From Hymenobacter sediminis (lineage in GTDB: Bacteria > Bacteroidota > Bacteroidia > Cytophagales > Hymenobacteraceae), in NCBI RefSeq assembly GCF_003231285.1, contig NZ_QKNS01000005.1:390720-454719 (forward strand): DNA of 64,000 nucleotides, in the 5' to 3' direction. The notes below the pieces were generated by a model. The model saw only the letters and a program-made list of their open reading frames with translations, did no database searches and was not told the origin of the DNA. How positions within the stretch are numbered: position 1 is the stretch's first letter; each line of letters opens with the position of its first letter. The translations under genes and the position numbers were made by a program. Below are positions 24,979 through 33,847 of the stretch, piece after piece.

Positions 24979-27900
24979 ATGAAGCGTACTCTTTTTGGGT
25001 GGGTTTGCGCGCTGCTGTTGGGATTGAGCGCTCCGGCCTGGGCCCAGCAGAAGCCACAACCTGCCGGCACGGCGGCTGCCCCTCCAAAATGGACGGGCAA
25101 GCTCAGCTCGGAGCCCCAGCAGTTTATGCTGGATGTGCAAGCCATGATGGCCAGCACCAACAGCGGTACAGCTCGTGCCACTGGCAACCGCCTGCTGCAG
25201 GTGTGGGCTAGTAACCGGCTCACGGCTACCCAGCAGCGCTACATAGTGTCGCTGAGCCAGTATATGCTGGCCCGTAAGTTCCGGCCCAAACCCCACTTCG
25301 AGCACTTTTACACGGCCATTGCCGCTGGCACCCTGACCCAGAACTTCTCTGATCAGCAGATGACGGAGTTTCTGAGTGTAGCGGGCAAAGCCTTGGAGAA
25401 AGAGCAGGTAGCCGATGCCGAGAAGTTTCTGGCTAGCGCCGCGCAGTTTCTGGAGGGCAAATTCCTATACCGCTCGCGCTACAGTACCCTGCGGGTGGTA
25501 GGCGGTACTTTCAGCTTTGCCTACAACGAAACAGATATGCCCTCTATGGCCCCGCCCGCCCCTGCGGCTCCGGTAGCGCCAACCCCGGCTACGGTTTCTA
25601 CCAAGAAGCTGGACACCAAAGCCACCAAGAAAAACAGTGGTTGGGGTGATGAAGACCCCTGGGGCTCCGACAACGGCTGGGATACGCCCAAAAAAGCAGC
25701 GGGTACTGCCGCTAAGCCCGCCGACAATGGCTGGGCCGACCAAGCGCCCTCCTACAACACGTACGTTGCGCCTTCTACCAAGGGCCCAGTGCTGGTGCTG
25801 AAAGACGCCGACTTATTCTTGGCTTCCTCCGGCGACTCGGTATATATCCGCAAAACCAGTGGGGCAGTGGTGCCTACCCGCAACCAGTTTGTGGGCTATG
25901 GCGGCCAGTTTGCCTGGCAGGTGGGCACCAACCCCGCTACCGTTGATCTAACAACTTATAATTTCGATATAACCCGACCAGAGTTTACGGCCCAGCCAGT
26001 TACGCTTTCCTACCCCGCAGTGCTGGAGCAACCCGTGCAGGGCTGGCTGGCTTATCGGAGCGTGAAGCGCAAAACCCCTACCACCGACACCGGCTATCCC
26101 CGCTTTATCTCCAATACCAACGACGCGCGGGTGAAAAACATCGGCGAGAACATCCGCTACTTTGGGGGCTTCTCGCTGTCCGGTAACCGCGCCTTATCAT
26201 CGTCGCTGGACGGGGCCCTGTCGCGCATTATTGTGGATGTAGACGGCAAGCCCAAGTTCCGGGCAGCCTCGCGGGTGTATGAACTGGGCGACTCTACCAT
26301 TACGGCTGCTCACGCCGCAGTAACCATCTACCAGGATAAGCAGGACTCGCTCACTCACCCCGGTGTAAAGTTGCGCTACACCAAAAACAACCAGGTGCTG
26401 CAGCTGGCTCGCGAAAGTGGCCTCTACAAAACAACGCCCTTCTACGACTCCTACCACCAGATGGAAGTGACGGCCGAGCTGCTGACCTGGCCCGTGCGCA
26501 CGCCCTACATCGACTTCTCTATTCTGACGGCCAAGAACCAGGTAACCGCCAACTTCGAGTCCAAAGAATTTTACACCAACACCCGCTACCAGCAGATCAA
26601 GGCCATCAACAAGCTCCACCCCCTGCAAATGGTGGTGGGCTACAGCATGGAGAATGGCAATAAAAAGCTGTTCACCATTCAGGAGGTAGCCATCTTCCGC
26701 CAGCTCAAGCCCGATAACGTGCGAACTGCTGTGGCTGGCCTAGCCCGCGACGGCTACGTGGCATGGTACCCACAAACTGACCAGGTAGTGTTGCTGCCGA
26801 AAGCCCTGCACTACGTTAATTCCTCGCGCGGCAAGAAGGACTACGACCACATTGCTATCAAGAGCCTTTCGCCCTCAGGAAAAAACGCTACCCTCGACCT
26901 AAACTCCAACGACCTGATTGTGCGGGGCGTGGACCGCTTTAACTTCTCCGATGACTCTGTAACGGTGTTCGTGAAGCCTGACTCCAGCATCATCCGGATT
27001 CAGAAAAACCGCGGCGTACTGTTCAATGGTACGGTAGTGGCCTCAGCCTTCGTGTTCAAGGGCAAGGAGTTTAAGTTTGATTACGACGGCTTCTATATTG
27101 ATCTGGTCAAGATTGACTCCATTATTGTAAAGGGCAAAGGCTCGAAGGGCTCCGTGATGCGGGCCCGCAAGGATGTGGACTGGACCCTGACCAACAAGAA
27201 AAAGAACTCGGCCGGCCGCCTCTACATCAACGCGCCCAACAATAAGTCGGGCCGCAAGAAACTGGGGGCCTACCCCACCTTCGACGCTAGTACCGGTGCT
27301 TACGTGTACTTCGATAAGCCTGAAGTGCTGGGCGGTGCTTACGACACCACCATGTACTTCGACATTCCGCCTTTCAAGCTGGACTCCCTGAACAACAAAA
27401 ACCGGGTAGCAGTAGGCTTTAAAGGCACGTTCGTTTCGGGCGGCATTATGCCCGATTTCCAGACCAAGCTCAGTATGCAGGAAGACGGCTCGCTGGGTTT
27501 CATGTACAACGTCCCGAAAGAGGGCTTTCCGGTGTACGGGGGCAAAGGTCGCCTCTACAACAAGGTGCGCATGAACAACCAAGGTCTCCAGGGGGTAGGA
27601 AACATCAAATACCTAACCGGCGACTTTAATAGCGAGCAATTCGTGTTCTACCGCGACTCGGTGGTGACGGTAGGCAAAACCGGTACTATTTTGCCAGGGC
27701 CGCTTAATGGGACCGAGTTTGCTAAAGTAACCTTGTTGCCGGGCTACCAGATGAAGTGGGCCGTGAAGCAGGACTCTATGTACCTGACCTCCCAGGCCCA
27801 GGGCGAGTCGTTTAAGCTCTATGACAACGTTAACGGCTTCAAGGGCACGCTCACTTATGCACCCGGCGGCCTCTACGGCGACGGCCGTATGGATGGCCCG

Positions 27901-30183
27901 CAGTCGTTTATCCGCTCCACGCAGTTTGCCTTCAAGCCTACCCGCTACACCGGCAAAAAGGCCACTCTAAATATTAAGTCGGCTGAAGTGAACAAGCCGG
28001 CCCTAACGGCCAACAACGTAAACTTTACCTACGATCTGAAGGCCGGCAACACGGATTTTGCCCGCGAAGAAGGCGACAACAAGTCGAGCATTGAGCTGCC
28101 CTACTCGCAGTACCGCACTACGCTTTCGGGGGGTAAGTGGGACTTCAAGAAGAAGCTGGTGCAGTTGCGCGTGGCCCCCGGCGCCGACTCTTCGCGCTCC
28201 TTCTTCTACAGCACCAAGCCCGAGCAGAAAGGCCTCAAGTTTCAGGCTGCTACCGGCCAGTACGACCTGAGCCGCTACCGGCTAGTAGCCGGCGGCGTAC
28301 CGCGTATTTCCGCTGCCGATGCCTGGATTACGCCTGACTCCAGTAAAGTGTACATCCTGCCCAATGCCGAGATGCGTGCCTTCCAGAACGCTGGTATCGT
28401 GATGGACACCCTGCACCGCTATCACCAGTTGTATAAGGGTGAGGTGCGGGTACTTTCGCGCCTGGCTTTCTCAGGCAACGCCCTCTACAACTACAAAAAC
28501 GCCTCCGCCGACTCATTCGCCATTAAGTTCAGCAACTTCCACGTCGATTCGGCGGCGACCCTAACGGCTTCGTTGGGTAAAAACGGAGGTGGTAAAGGCG
28601 GGGTGAAAAGCCTGCTGAAGCGCGGTCCTGCTGACGATGAGCCTTTGGCTTCGCCGCCGACCATTGCCGTAGCTACCCTGCAGGCTACCGATAAGTTTCA
28701 CTTGGCTCCGCGCATTGCCTACCGTGGTGGCGTGACCATGAACTCCAAGAAGAAGGGCTTCACCTTTGATGGGCAGGCCAAGCTGAATTTCGTGAAATCA
28801 ACGACGGCCTCCGATTGGTTTGCCGTGCAGGATACCATCGACCCCAAAGGCATCCGCATTAAGCTCAACGAGCCGAAAGCGGAGGATGGTACGCCGATGT
28901 TGTCAGGCCTGTTCCTCTCTGAAGGTACGGGCAAGGTGTATCCGCTGTTTGTGGCTACCAAGCCCGGCGTAACTGATATGAACTTGTTCGAGGTAGATGG
29001 TGACCTGCGCTTCAACCAGAAACGCGGCCAGTACACCATCAGTCGCCACGACCCTGCCAACCCCGATGTGTACGAGGGGGCTGTGATGACGCTGACTGAC
29101 TCAACGGGCGCACTGGACTTCCGGGGCAAGCTCAACCTCATCAACTCCAACAAAGACTACACCCTCACGGCCGCTGGCCTGGGCTACGCCAAGCCCGATA
29201 GCGCCATCTACGACCTGAACACCTTCCTGGCCTTCGACATTAACCTGCCGGATAAAGCTGTGGAAGCTATGGCTGCCGACTTGGCAACCAACGCCAAAGG
29301 CGCGCCGGAAGCCTTAGATGGCTCGCCAGCACAGCTCTACAAAATGGGCGAGTTTGTGGGCAGCAAAGTGGTGCAAGACTATAGCACCCGCAAGGGTGGG
29401 TACATGCCGCTCCAGAAGGTATCGGCTAAGTTCCTGCACACGGTAGTGCTCAACCAAGTGAATCTGCGCTGGAACGAGAAGTTCAAGGCTTGGCACTCGG
29501 TAGGGAAAATTGGTTTGGTGAGCGTAGGCAAAAAGGATATCAACGCCCTGATTGACGGCTACATCGAAATCAAGAAGGAAAGCACCGGCGACGCCGTGGA
29601 ACTGTACCTAGAAGCTGAACCGCAAACCTGGTACTACATCAAGTACTCCAACAATGTGGTGCTGGCCAAGGCACAGCATGGTTCCTTTGATGAAATCATT
29701 GGTCTGAAAGCCAAAGGCGACTACAACACAGCCACGGAATACGGCTTCTACCTCGGCGACGACATGGAGGTGCAAACCTTCCTCAACCACTTCCGCAAAG
29801 ACTACCTCAAGGAGAGTGGCAAACGGAAAGTAAACACCACCCAACCCCAGAGCACCGGAAACTTCGATTTCATGGAGGAAGGCTCCAAAAAGAAAAAGAA
29901 GAAGAAAGACGCGGTAGAAGAGGCGCTCCAATCCGACCCAAATGCTACCCCTCCGGCGGAGGAAGAACCCTCTTCCAAGAAAAAGAAGAAGAAAGACGAG
30001 CCCGTAGAAACGGCCCCCGCGCCTACCGAAGCTCCGGCCGAGGACACCGGCAAGAAAAAGAAGAAAAAGGATGAGGCAGTAGAAGCCACCCCTCCTGCTG
30101 ATACCGCCCCCGCCGAAGACCCCAAAAAGGAGTCGAAAAAGAAAAAGAAGAAAGACGCCAACGACCCCTTCGGCGACGAATAA
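24979..30183 (+). CDS. Giant exported protein of unknown function with poly-lysine tail
   Basis: At 1734 residues this is the largest gene in the window. It has a signal peptide (MKRTLFGWVCALLLGLSAPAWAQQ). Residues about 40-185 are helical. A Trp/Gly/Asp-rich linker (about 205-260, with GWGDEDPWGSDNGW) follows. The long remainder (about 270-1630) looks beta-rich, with many short units such as LDLNSNDLIVRGVDRFNFSD and FNGTVVASAFVFKGKEFKF, loosely reminiscent of stacked OstA/LptD-like strands, though I cannot assign a domain. The last 100 residues alternate six or seven Lys with acidic, Ala/Pro-rich stretches and end DPFGDE. Probably periplasmic or cell-surface. No catalytic motif recognised. 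It stands alone between two terminators. Confidence 0.75.
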   Translation: MKRTLFGWVCALLLGLSAPAWAQQKPQPAGTAAAPPKWTGKLSSEPQQFMLDVQAMMASTNSGTARATGNRLLQVWASNRLTATQQRYIVSLSQYMLARKFRPKPHFEHFYTAIAAGTLTQNFSDQQMTEFLSVAGKALEKEQVADAEKFLASAAQFLEGKFLYRSRYSTLRVVGGTFSFAYNETDMPSMAPPAPAAPVAPTPATVSTKKLDTKATKKNSGWGDEDPWGSDNGWDTPKKAAGTAAKPADNGWADQAPSYNTYVAPSTKGPVLVLKDADLFLASSGDSVYIRKTSGAVVPTRNQFVGYGGQFAWQVGTNPATVDLTTYNFDITRPEFTAQPVTLSYPAVLEQPVQGWLAYRSVKRKTPTTDTGYPRFISNTNDARVKNIGENIRYFGGFSLSGNRALSSSLDGALSRIIVDVDGKPKFRAASRVYELGDSTITAAHAAVTIYQDKQDSLTHPGVKLRYTKNNQVLQLARESGLYKTTPFYDSYHQMEVTAELLTWPVRTPYIDFSILTAKNQVTANFESKEFYTNTRYQQIKAINKLHPLQMVVGYSMENGNKKLFTIQEVAIFRQLKPDNVRTAVAGLARDGYVAWYPQTDQVVLLPKALHYVNSSRGKKDYDHIAIKSLSPSGKNATLDLNSNDLIVRGVDRFNFSDDSVTVFVKPDSSIIRIQKNRGVLFNGTVVASAFVFKGKEFKFDYDGFYIDLVKIDSIIVKGKGSKGSVMRARKDVDWTLTNKKKNSAGRLYINAPNNKSGRKKLGAYPTFDASTGAYVYFDKPEVLGGAYDTTMYFDIPPFKLDSLNNKNRVAVGFKGTFVSGGIMPDFQTKLSMQEDGSLGFMYNVPKEGFPVYGGKGRLYNKVRMNNQGLQGVGNIKYLTGDFNSEQFVFYRDSVVTVGKTGTILPGPLNGTEFAKVTLLPGYQMKWAVKQDSMYLTSQAQGESFKLYDNVNGFKGTLTYAPGGLYGDGRMDGPQSFIRSTQFAFKPTRYTGKKATLNIKSAEVNKPALTANNVNFTYDLKAGNTDFAREEGDNKSSIELPYSQYRTTLSGGKWDFKKKLVQLRVAPGADSSRSFFYSTKPEQKGLKFQAATGQYDLSRYRLVAGGVPRISAADAWITPDSSKVYILPNAEMRAFQNAGIVMDTLHRYHQLYKGEVRVLSRLAFSGNALYNYKNASADSFAIKFSNFHVDSAATLTASLGKNGGGKGGVKSLLKRGPADDEPLASPPTIAVATLQATDKFHLAPRIAYRGGVTMNSKKKGFTFDGQAKLNFVKSTTASDWFAVQDTIDPKGIRIKLNEPKAEDGTPMLSGLFLSEGTGKVYPLFVATKPGVTDMNLFEVDGDLRFNQKRGQYTISRHDPANPDVYEGAVMTLTDSTGALDFRGKLNLINSNKDYTLTAAGLGYAKPDSAIYDLNTFLAFDINLPDKAVEAMAADLATNAKGAPEALDGSPAQLYKMGEFVGSKVVQDYSTRKGGYMPLQKVSAKFLHTVVLNQVNLRWNEKFKAWHSVGKIGLVSVGKKDINALIDGYIEIKKESTGDAVELYLEAEPQTWYYIKYSNNVVLAKAQHGSFDEIIGLKAKGDYNTATEYGFYLGDDMEVQTFLNHFRKDYLKESGKRKVNTTQPQSTGNFDFMEEGSKKKKKKKDAVEEALQSDPNATPPAEEEPSSKKKKKKDEPVETAPAPTEAPAEDTGKKKKKKDEAVEATPPADTAPAEDPKKESKKKKKKDANDPFGDE

Positions 30184-30187
30184 CCTG

Positions 30188-30220
30188 AAAGCCCCGGCAG
30201 ATTTTCTGCCGGGGCTTTTT
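30188..30220 (+). terminator. Terminator of the giant exported-protein gene
   Basis: AAAGCCCCGGCAG pairs perfectly with CTGCCGGGGCTTT (13 bp), with T residues after, five bases beyond the stop codon. Confidence 0.9.
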
Positions 30221-30332
30221 GCTGAACCGAGGAGTAGGGGATATAGGGCCTTGGGGACCGGCTGTGCTTCCGCTCATCCCGCTCAGATTATACTCCCTAT
30301 CTAACTTAACAAACATCACCCTACTCCGCTCG

Positions 30333-30340
30333 TATCTTTG
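30333..30340 (+). promoter_or_regulatory. -7 promoter element TATCTTTG for plsY
   Basis: Exact TAnnTTTG match 32 bases before the plsY ATG. No clear -33 TTG is visible. Confidence 0.55.
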
Positions 30341-30372
30341 CCTATATCGACGAACTGCTACCCGCTCCTTCC

Positions 30373-31014
30373 ATGAATCTCCCCTTAGTGCTTGGCCTGT
30401 TGGTGGCCGCTTACCTCATTGGCTCCATCCCAACGGCTTTATGGGTAGGCCGGGCGTTTTTCGGGCTCGATATCCGGGAGCATGGGTCGGGCAACTCCGG
30501 GGCCACCAATACCTTCCGGGTGCTGGGCAAGAAGCCCGGTTCCTTCGTAATGGCCGTGGATGTGCTCAAAGGGTGGGCCGCTACCTCCCTAGCTCAGGTC
30601 ATGCTCAACCAAGGTGCCATCCTACCCGATCAGCTACTGTATTACCAACTGGCCTGCGGCGTACTGGCGGTAGTAGGGCACATTTACCCCATCTGGGCCG
30701 GGTTCCGGGGCGGGAAGGGGGTGGCCACCGTGTTGGGCATGATGCTGGCCATTGCTCCCGCTACGGTAGGTGTGTGCATTCTGGTGTTCATCACAGTGCT
30801 GCTGATTTCGCGCTACGTGTCCCTGTCCTCCATGACGGCCGGAATCGTGTTTGCCCTGCTCCAGCTGCTACCCCAGTTCCAGCCCGATAACTCGTTGCTG
30901 CTCTGGTTTGGCTTTGTGCTGGCCGCTCTGCTCGTGTACACTCACCGCGCCAACATTGGCCGCCTGCGCGCCGGCACTGAAAGCCGCGTGCCCATGCCGT
31001 GGGATAAGAAGTAA
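30373..31014 (+). CDS. plsY: Acyl-phosphate:glycerol-3-phosphate acyltransferase PlsY
   Basis: Inner-membrane enzyme that transfers an acyl group from acyl-phosphate to glycerol 3-phosphate, the first step of phospholipid synthesis. The 213 residues show about five hydrophobic segments and the three PlsY motifs: AAYLIGSIPTALWVGR with GSGNSGATNTFRVLG (about 39-53), FRGGKGVATVLG (about 115-126), and HRANIGRLRAGTESR near the end. It has its own -7 box and is followed 11 bases later by a small AT-rich gene. Confidence 0.95.
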   Translation: MNLPLVLGLLVAAYLIGSIPTALWVGRAFFGLDIREHGSGNSGATNTFRVLGKKPGSFVMAVDVLKGWAATSLAQVMLNQGAILPDQLLYYQLACGVLAVVGHIYPIWAGFRGGKGVATVLGMMLAIAPATVGVCILVFITVLLISRYVSLSSMTAGIVFALLQLLPQFQPDNSLLLWFGFVLAALLVYTHRANIGRLRAGTESRVPMPWDKK

Positions 31015-31025
31015 AAGCCAGCAAT

Positions 31026-31565
31026 ATGAAGATTAGCCTATGTCTATTTTGGTGTTGTTTATCATTATACAGCTTCGCCGACGAGTGGCCGGAACTACAG
31101 AAGAAGCGCTATTATTCCTCTAATCGTGCATATTTTGCCGATGTCATTCCAGCAAACCGTGCCACTGCTTGCTATGTGAAAGTATATGAAAACAGAGCAA
31201 AAGCTGTAGCGCTAAAATGGCAGCGAAATCTTCTGAATAAAGAAGCGCCTGCAAGTGCAGTTGTAGCCCCAGACGGTAGTTCCATCATAGCACTGGACAA
31301 TTGGGGTTCTGTGGGACGTGGGGTCAATATGTTTGTTGCTTATGGCCCCAGAGGAATGCTAGGCCGAAGCTATTCGCTCAAAGACTTTAGCCCTTTCCCT
31401 ATTTCATCTTTTTCCCGAAGCGTCACTTCAACTGAGAGGGCTTGCGGTGTAGAATACGTTAATTCCAAGAAGGTAAGGGTTTGTATTACACCCGAACTAG
31501 ATCCTAGGGTAGCTGCTAAAAGAAAAATCTTGTTCTACAATTTACTGACAATGCGTTTTGAATAA
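31026..31565 (+). CDS. AT-rich hypothetical exported protein
   Basis: A 179-residue protein with a short signal peptide (MKISLCLFWCCLSLYSFAD). The mature part (KKRYYSSNRAYFADVIPANR, APDGSSIIALDNWGSVG, VAYGPRGMLGRSYSLKDFSP) reads like a partial beta-propeller blade from the secreted WD40/PD40-like proteins of Bacteroidota. No function is known. Codon use and base composition differ from its neighbours: three 60-base lines average about 45% GC, against about 67% in a line of the next gene. It starts 11 bases after plsY but may be a recent arrival. Confidence 0.65.
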   Translation: MKISLCLFWCCLSLYSFADEWPELQKKRYYSSNRAYFADVIPANRATACYVKVYENRAKAVALKWQRNLLNKEAPASAVVAPDGSSIIALDNWGSVGRGVNMFVAYGPRGMLGRSYSLKDFSPFPISSFSRSVTSTERACGVEYVNSKKVRVCITPELDPRVAAKRKILFYNLLTMRFE

Positions 31566-31663
31566 GACGCAGTCAGTGTATAGAAAACAGTTTAGCTGAA
31601 TTATAGTGTTCGTGTAAGGCCTACTACTTTTACCCCCACATTTCCAACCAACCCCACCGCCGC

Positions 31664-33025
31664 ATGGCTTCCTACCTTGAGCAGAACCAAGAGCGTTTCC
31701 TGAGTGAGCTGATTGACTGGCTCCGCATCCCCTCCGTATCCGCCGACCCCAAGTTTCATGGCGACGTGCTGCGCGCCGCCGAGTACCTGAAAACCCGTTT
31801 TGAAGAAGTAGGCCTTCAGAACGTGGAGCTGTGCCCCACGGCCGGCAACCCCATTGTGTACGGCGAGAAAATCATTGACCCCGCGCTGCCCACGGTACTC
31901 GTGTACGGCCACTACGACGTGCAGCCCGCCGACCCCTACGAACTCTGGGATTCGGGACCATTTGAGCCCGTTATCAAAGACGGCAATATTTACGCACGCG
32001 GCGCCTGCGACGACAAAGGCCAAGTGTATATGCACGTAAAGGCCCTAGAAGTAATGAACCAGGAAGGCGGCGTGCCCTGCAACGTGAAGGTGATGATTGA
32101 GGGCGAGGAAGAAATCGGCTCCAACAACCTGAGCATCTTCGTGCGCAACAACCGCGAGAAGCTCAAGGCCGATGTCATCCTGATTTCCGACACCGGCATC
32201 CTCGCCAACGACCAGCCCAGCATTGAGGTAGGCCTGCGTGGCCTGAGCTACCACGAAGTAGAAGTAACAGGCCCCAACCGCGACCTGCACTCCGGCCTCT
32301 ACGGTGGCGCCGTGGCCAACCCCATCAACGTGCTCTGCAAAATGATTGCCTCCCTGCACGACGAGAACAACCACATTACCATTCCCGGCTTCTACGACAA
32401 GGTAGCGGTACTGAGCGAAGAGGAGCGCGCCGAACTGAACCGCGTGCCCCACTCCGACGAGGAATTTAAGCAGAGCATCGGCCTGCCCGCTACCTACGGC
32501 GAGGAAGGCTACACCACCGTGGAGCGCATCGGTATCCGGCCTACGCTAGACGTGAACGGCATCTGGGGTGGCTATACCGGTGAGGGCGCCAAAACCGTAA
32601 TTGCCTCCAAAGCCTACGCCAAGATTTCCATGCGCCTAGTGCCCCACCAGACCTCCGACGAAATCACGGAAATCTTCCAGAAGCACTTCGAAAGCATCGC
32701 CCCCGCCGGCGTAACGGTAATAGTGAAGCCCCACCACGGTGGCGAGCCGGTGGTTACCCCTACCGACTCGGTGGCCTACAAAGCTGCAGCCGATGCCATG
32801 GAGACCACCTTCGGCAAGCGCCCTATCCCGACTCGTGGTGGTGGCTCCATCCCGATTGTGGCCATGTTCAAGACGGAGCTGGGCCTGGATTCAGTGCTGC
32901 TCGGCTTCGGGCTCGACTCCGACGCCATCCACTCGCCCAACGAGCACTATGGTGTGTTCAACTTTCTGAAAGGCATCGAAACCATTCCGCACTTCTACCG
33001 CAACTACGCGGCCGCCGCGAAGTAA
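31664..33025 (+). CDS. M20-family dipeptidase (carnosinase-like)
   Basis: Cytosolic di-zinc dipeptidase of 453 residues, family M20 (CNDP/PepV-like). The metal and catalytic sites are intact: His83 and Asp85 (YGHYDVQP), bridging Asp116 (ACDDKGQ), catalytic Glu149 and metal-binding Glu150 (EGEEEIGS), and a later SPNEH supplying a His. The central dimerisation lid (VTGPNRDLHSGLYGG onward) is present, as in carnosinase-type enzymes rather than in DapE. It probably cleaves dipeptides from protein turnover. The TAA stop lies within the left arm of a 36-bp perfect palindrome. Confidence 0.9.
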   Translation: MASYLEQNQERFLSELIDWLRIPSVSADPKFHGDVLRAAEYLKTRFEEVGLQNVELCPTAGNPIVYGEKIIDPALPTVLVYGHYDVQPADPYELWDSGPFEPVIKDGNIYARGACDDKGQVYMHVKALEVMNQEGGVPCNVKVMIEGEEEIGSNNLSIFVRNNREKLKADVILISDTGILANDQPSIEVGLRGLSYHEVEVTGPNRDLHSGLYGGAVANPINVLCKMIASLHDENNHITIPGFYDKVAVLSEEERAELNRVPHSDEEFKQSIGLPATYGEEGYTTVERIGIRPTLDVNGIWGGYTGEGAKTVIASKAYAKISMRLVPHQTSDEITEIFQKHFESIAPAGVTVIVKPHHGGEPVVTPTDSVAYKAAADAMETTFGKRPIPTRGGGSIPIVAMFKTELGLDSVLLGFGLDSDAIHSPNEHYGVFNFLKGIETIPHFYRNYAAAAK

Positions 33026-33098
33026 CCCACTTGAGCACATAAAAAAGGACCGTTTCTGATGCCAGAAACGGTCCTTTTTTATGTGCTCAAGTGGGTTA
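33023..33098. terminator. Long perfect inverted-repeat terminator (36-bp arms)
   Basis: Arms 33023-33058 and 33063-33098 are exact reverse complements with loop ATGC. Each arm contains an A6 or T6 run, so it can act for both convergent genes. The left arm starts with the stop codon of the dipeptidase gene. Confidence 0.85.
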
Positions 33099-33133
33099 TT
33101 TGTCACTAAATATTTTTTAGGCGGCATAGCGAA

Positions 33134-33736
33134 TTACTGCCCAATCATATAGCCCAGCTGAAACTGGAACGCCGAGTTATATTGCTTAGTCTTGATGCCA
33201 GCCACGTCTTTGTAAATGGAAGCCCAGCCCATGTTGTAGCGGACACCAATGCTAGGACCACCCCGGAACTGGTAGCCTACCCCGGCTACACCACCGAAGT
33301 CCACTGTGTTATAGAGGCTTTTATCATTGCCAATCACAGCGCCGGTACCATCTTTCAGTTCGTACTTTACGCCCGCTAAAACACCCACTTGCGGACCCAA
33401 CTCGAAGAAAGGACCATCGGCATTAATACGCAGCAGCACGGGCACATCAATATAGTGCAGCGTGGTTTTTGATTCATCTGCCCCATTTTCCGTACGCGCG
33501 CCTTTCTGCGAGTACAGTATTTCCGGTTGTAAGGCAATGAAGTTTTTCGGCTCTAACCCAAACTGCATCATTATGCCGGCGTTGAGGCCTACTTTATTCT
33601 TATAATCCTGAACAACATCGTCGCCGTTGATTTTGGCTAAAGTAGCTCCCGCCTTGATGCCTACCCGCACCGACTGTGCCTGCACTAAACCAGTTACGCC
33701 AGCCACCAACATCGCTGAAAGAAGAGCCTTTTTCAT
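33134..33736 (-). CDS. Outer-membrane beta-barrel protein, PorT-like (cluster copy 1)
   Basis: A 200-residue exported barrel with signal peptide MKKALLSAMLVAGVTGLVQAQ. The mature start SVRVGIKAGATLAKINGDD and strands ALQPEILYSQKG, LHYIDVPVLLRIN and FFELGPQVGVL are the hallmark of PorT-family barrels; the C terminus is FQLGYMIGQ. I start at ATG 33736. An upstream TACTTTTGC box on the same strand lies at 33761-33769. It is the last of three related genes in a row and shares the ILYSQKG and DVPVLL(K/R)-NA strands with the next two. Confidence 0.85.
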   Translation of the reverse strand: MKKALLSAMLVAGVTGLVQAQSVRVGIKAGATLAKINGDDVVQDYKNKVGLNAGIMMQFGLEPKNFIALQPEILYSQKGARTENGADESKTTLHYIDVPVLLRINADGPFFELGPQVGVLAGVKYELKDGTGAVIGNDKSLYNTVDFGGVAGVGYQFRGGPSIGVRYNMGWASIYKDVAGIKTKQYNSAFQFQLGYMIGQ

Positions 33737-33760
33737 ATGGAAGATAATATGAACGATAGG

Positions 33761-33769
33761 GCAAAAGTA
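33761..33769 (-). promoter_or_regulatory. -7 promoter element TACTTTTGC for the barrel gene
   Basis: Minus-strand TACTTTTG matches TAnnTTTG and lies about 25 bases upstream of the ATG at 33736. Confidence 0.55.
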
Positions 33770-33847
33770 GGGTGAATCTAGAAGAAAGAAGCCCCAGCTA
33801 CCCACAACGGGGCAACTAGGGCCTAGCTTCTGAGGTGAGACAGGTAC

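Noticed and set aside
29866..30180. Repeated AAGAAAAAG blocks suggesting a DNA repeat or CRISPR-like array
   Set aside because: They are in frame and encode the poly-lysine tail of the giant protein; spacing and sequence are not those of a repeat array.
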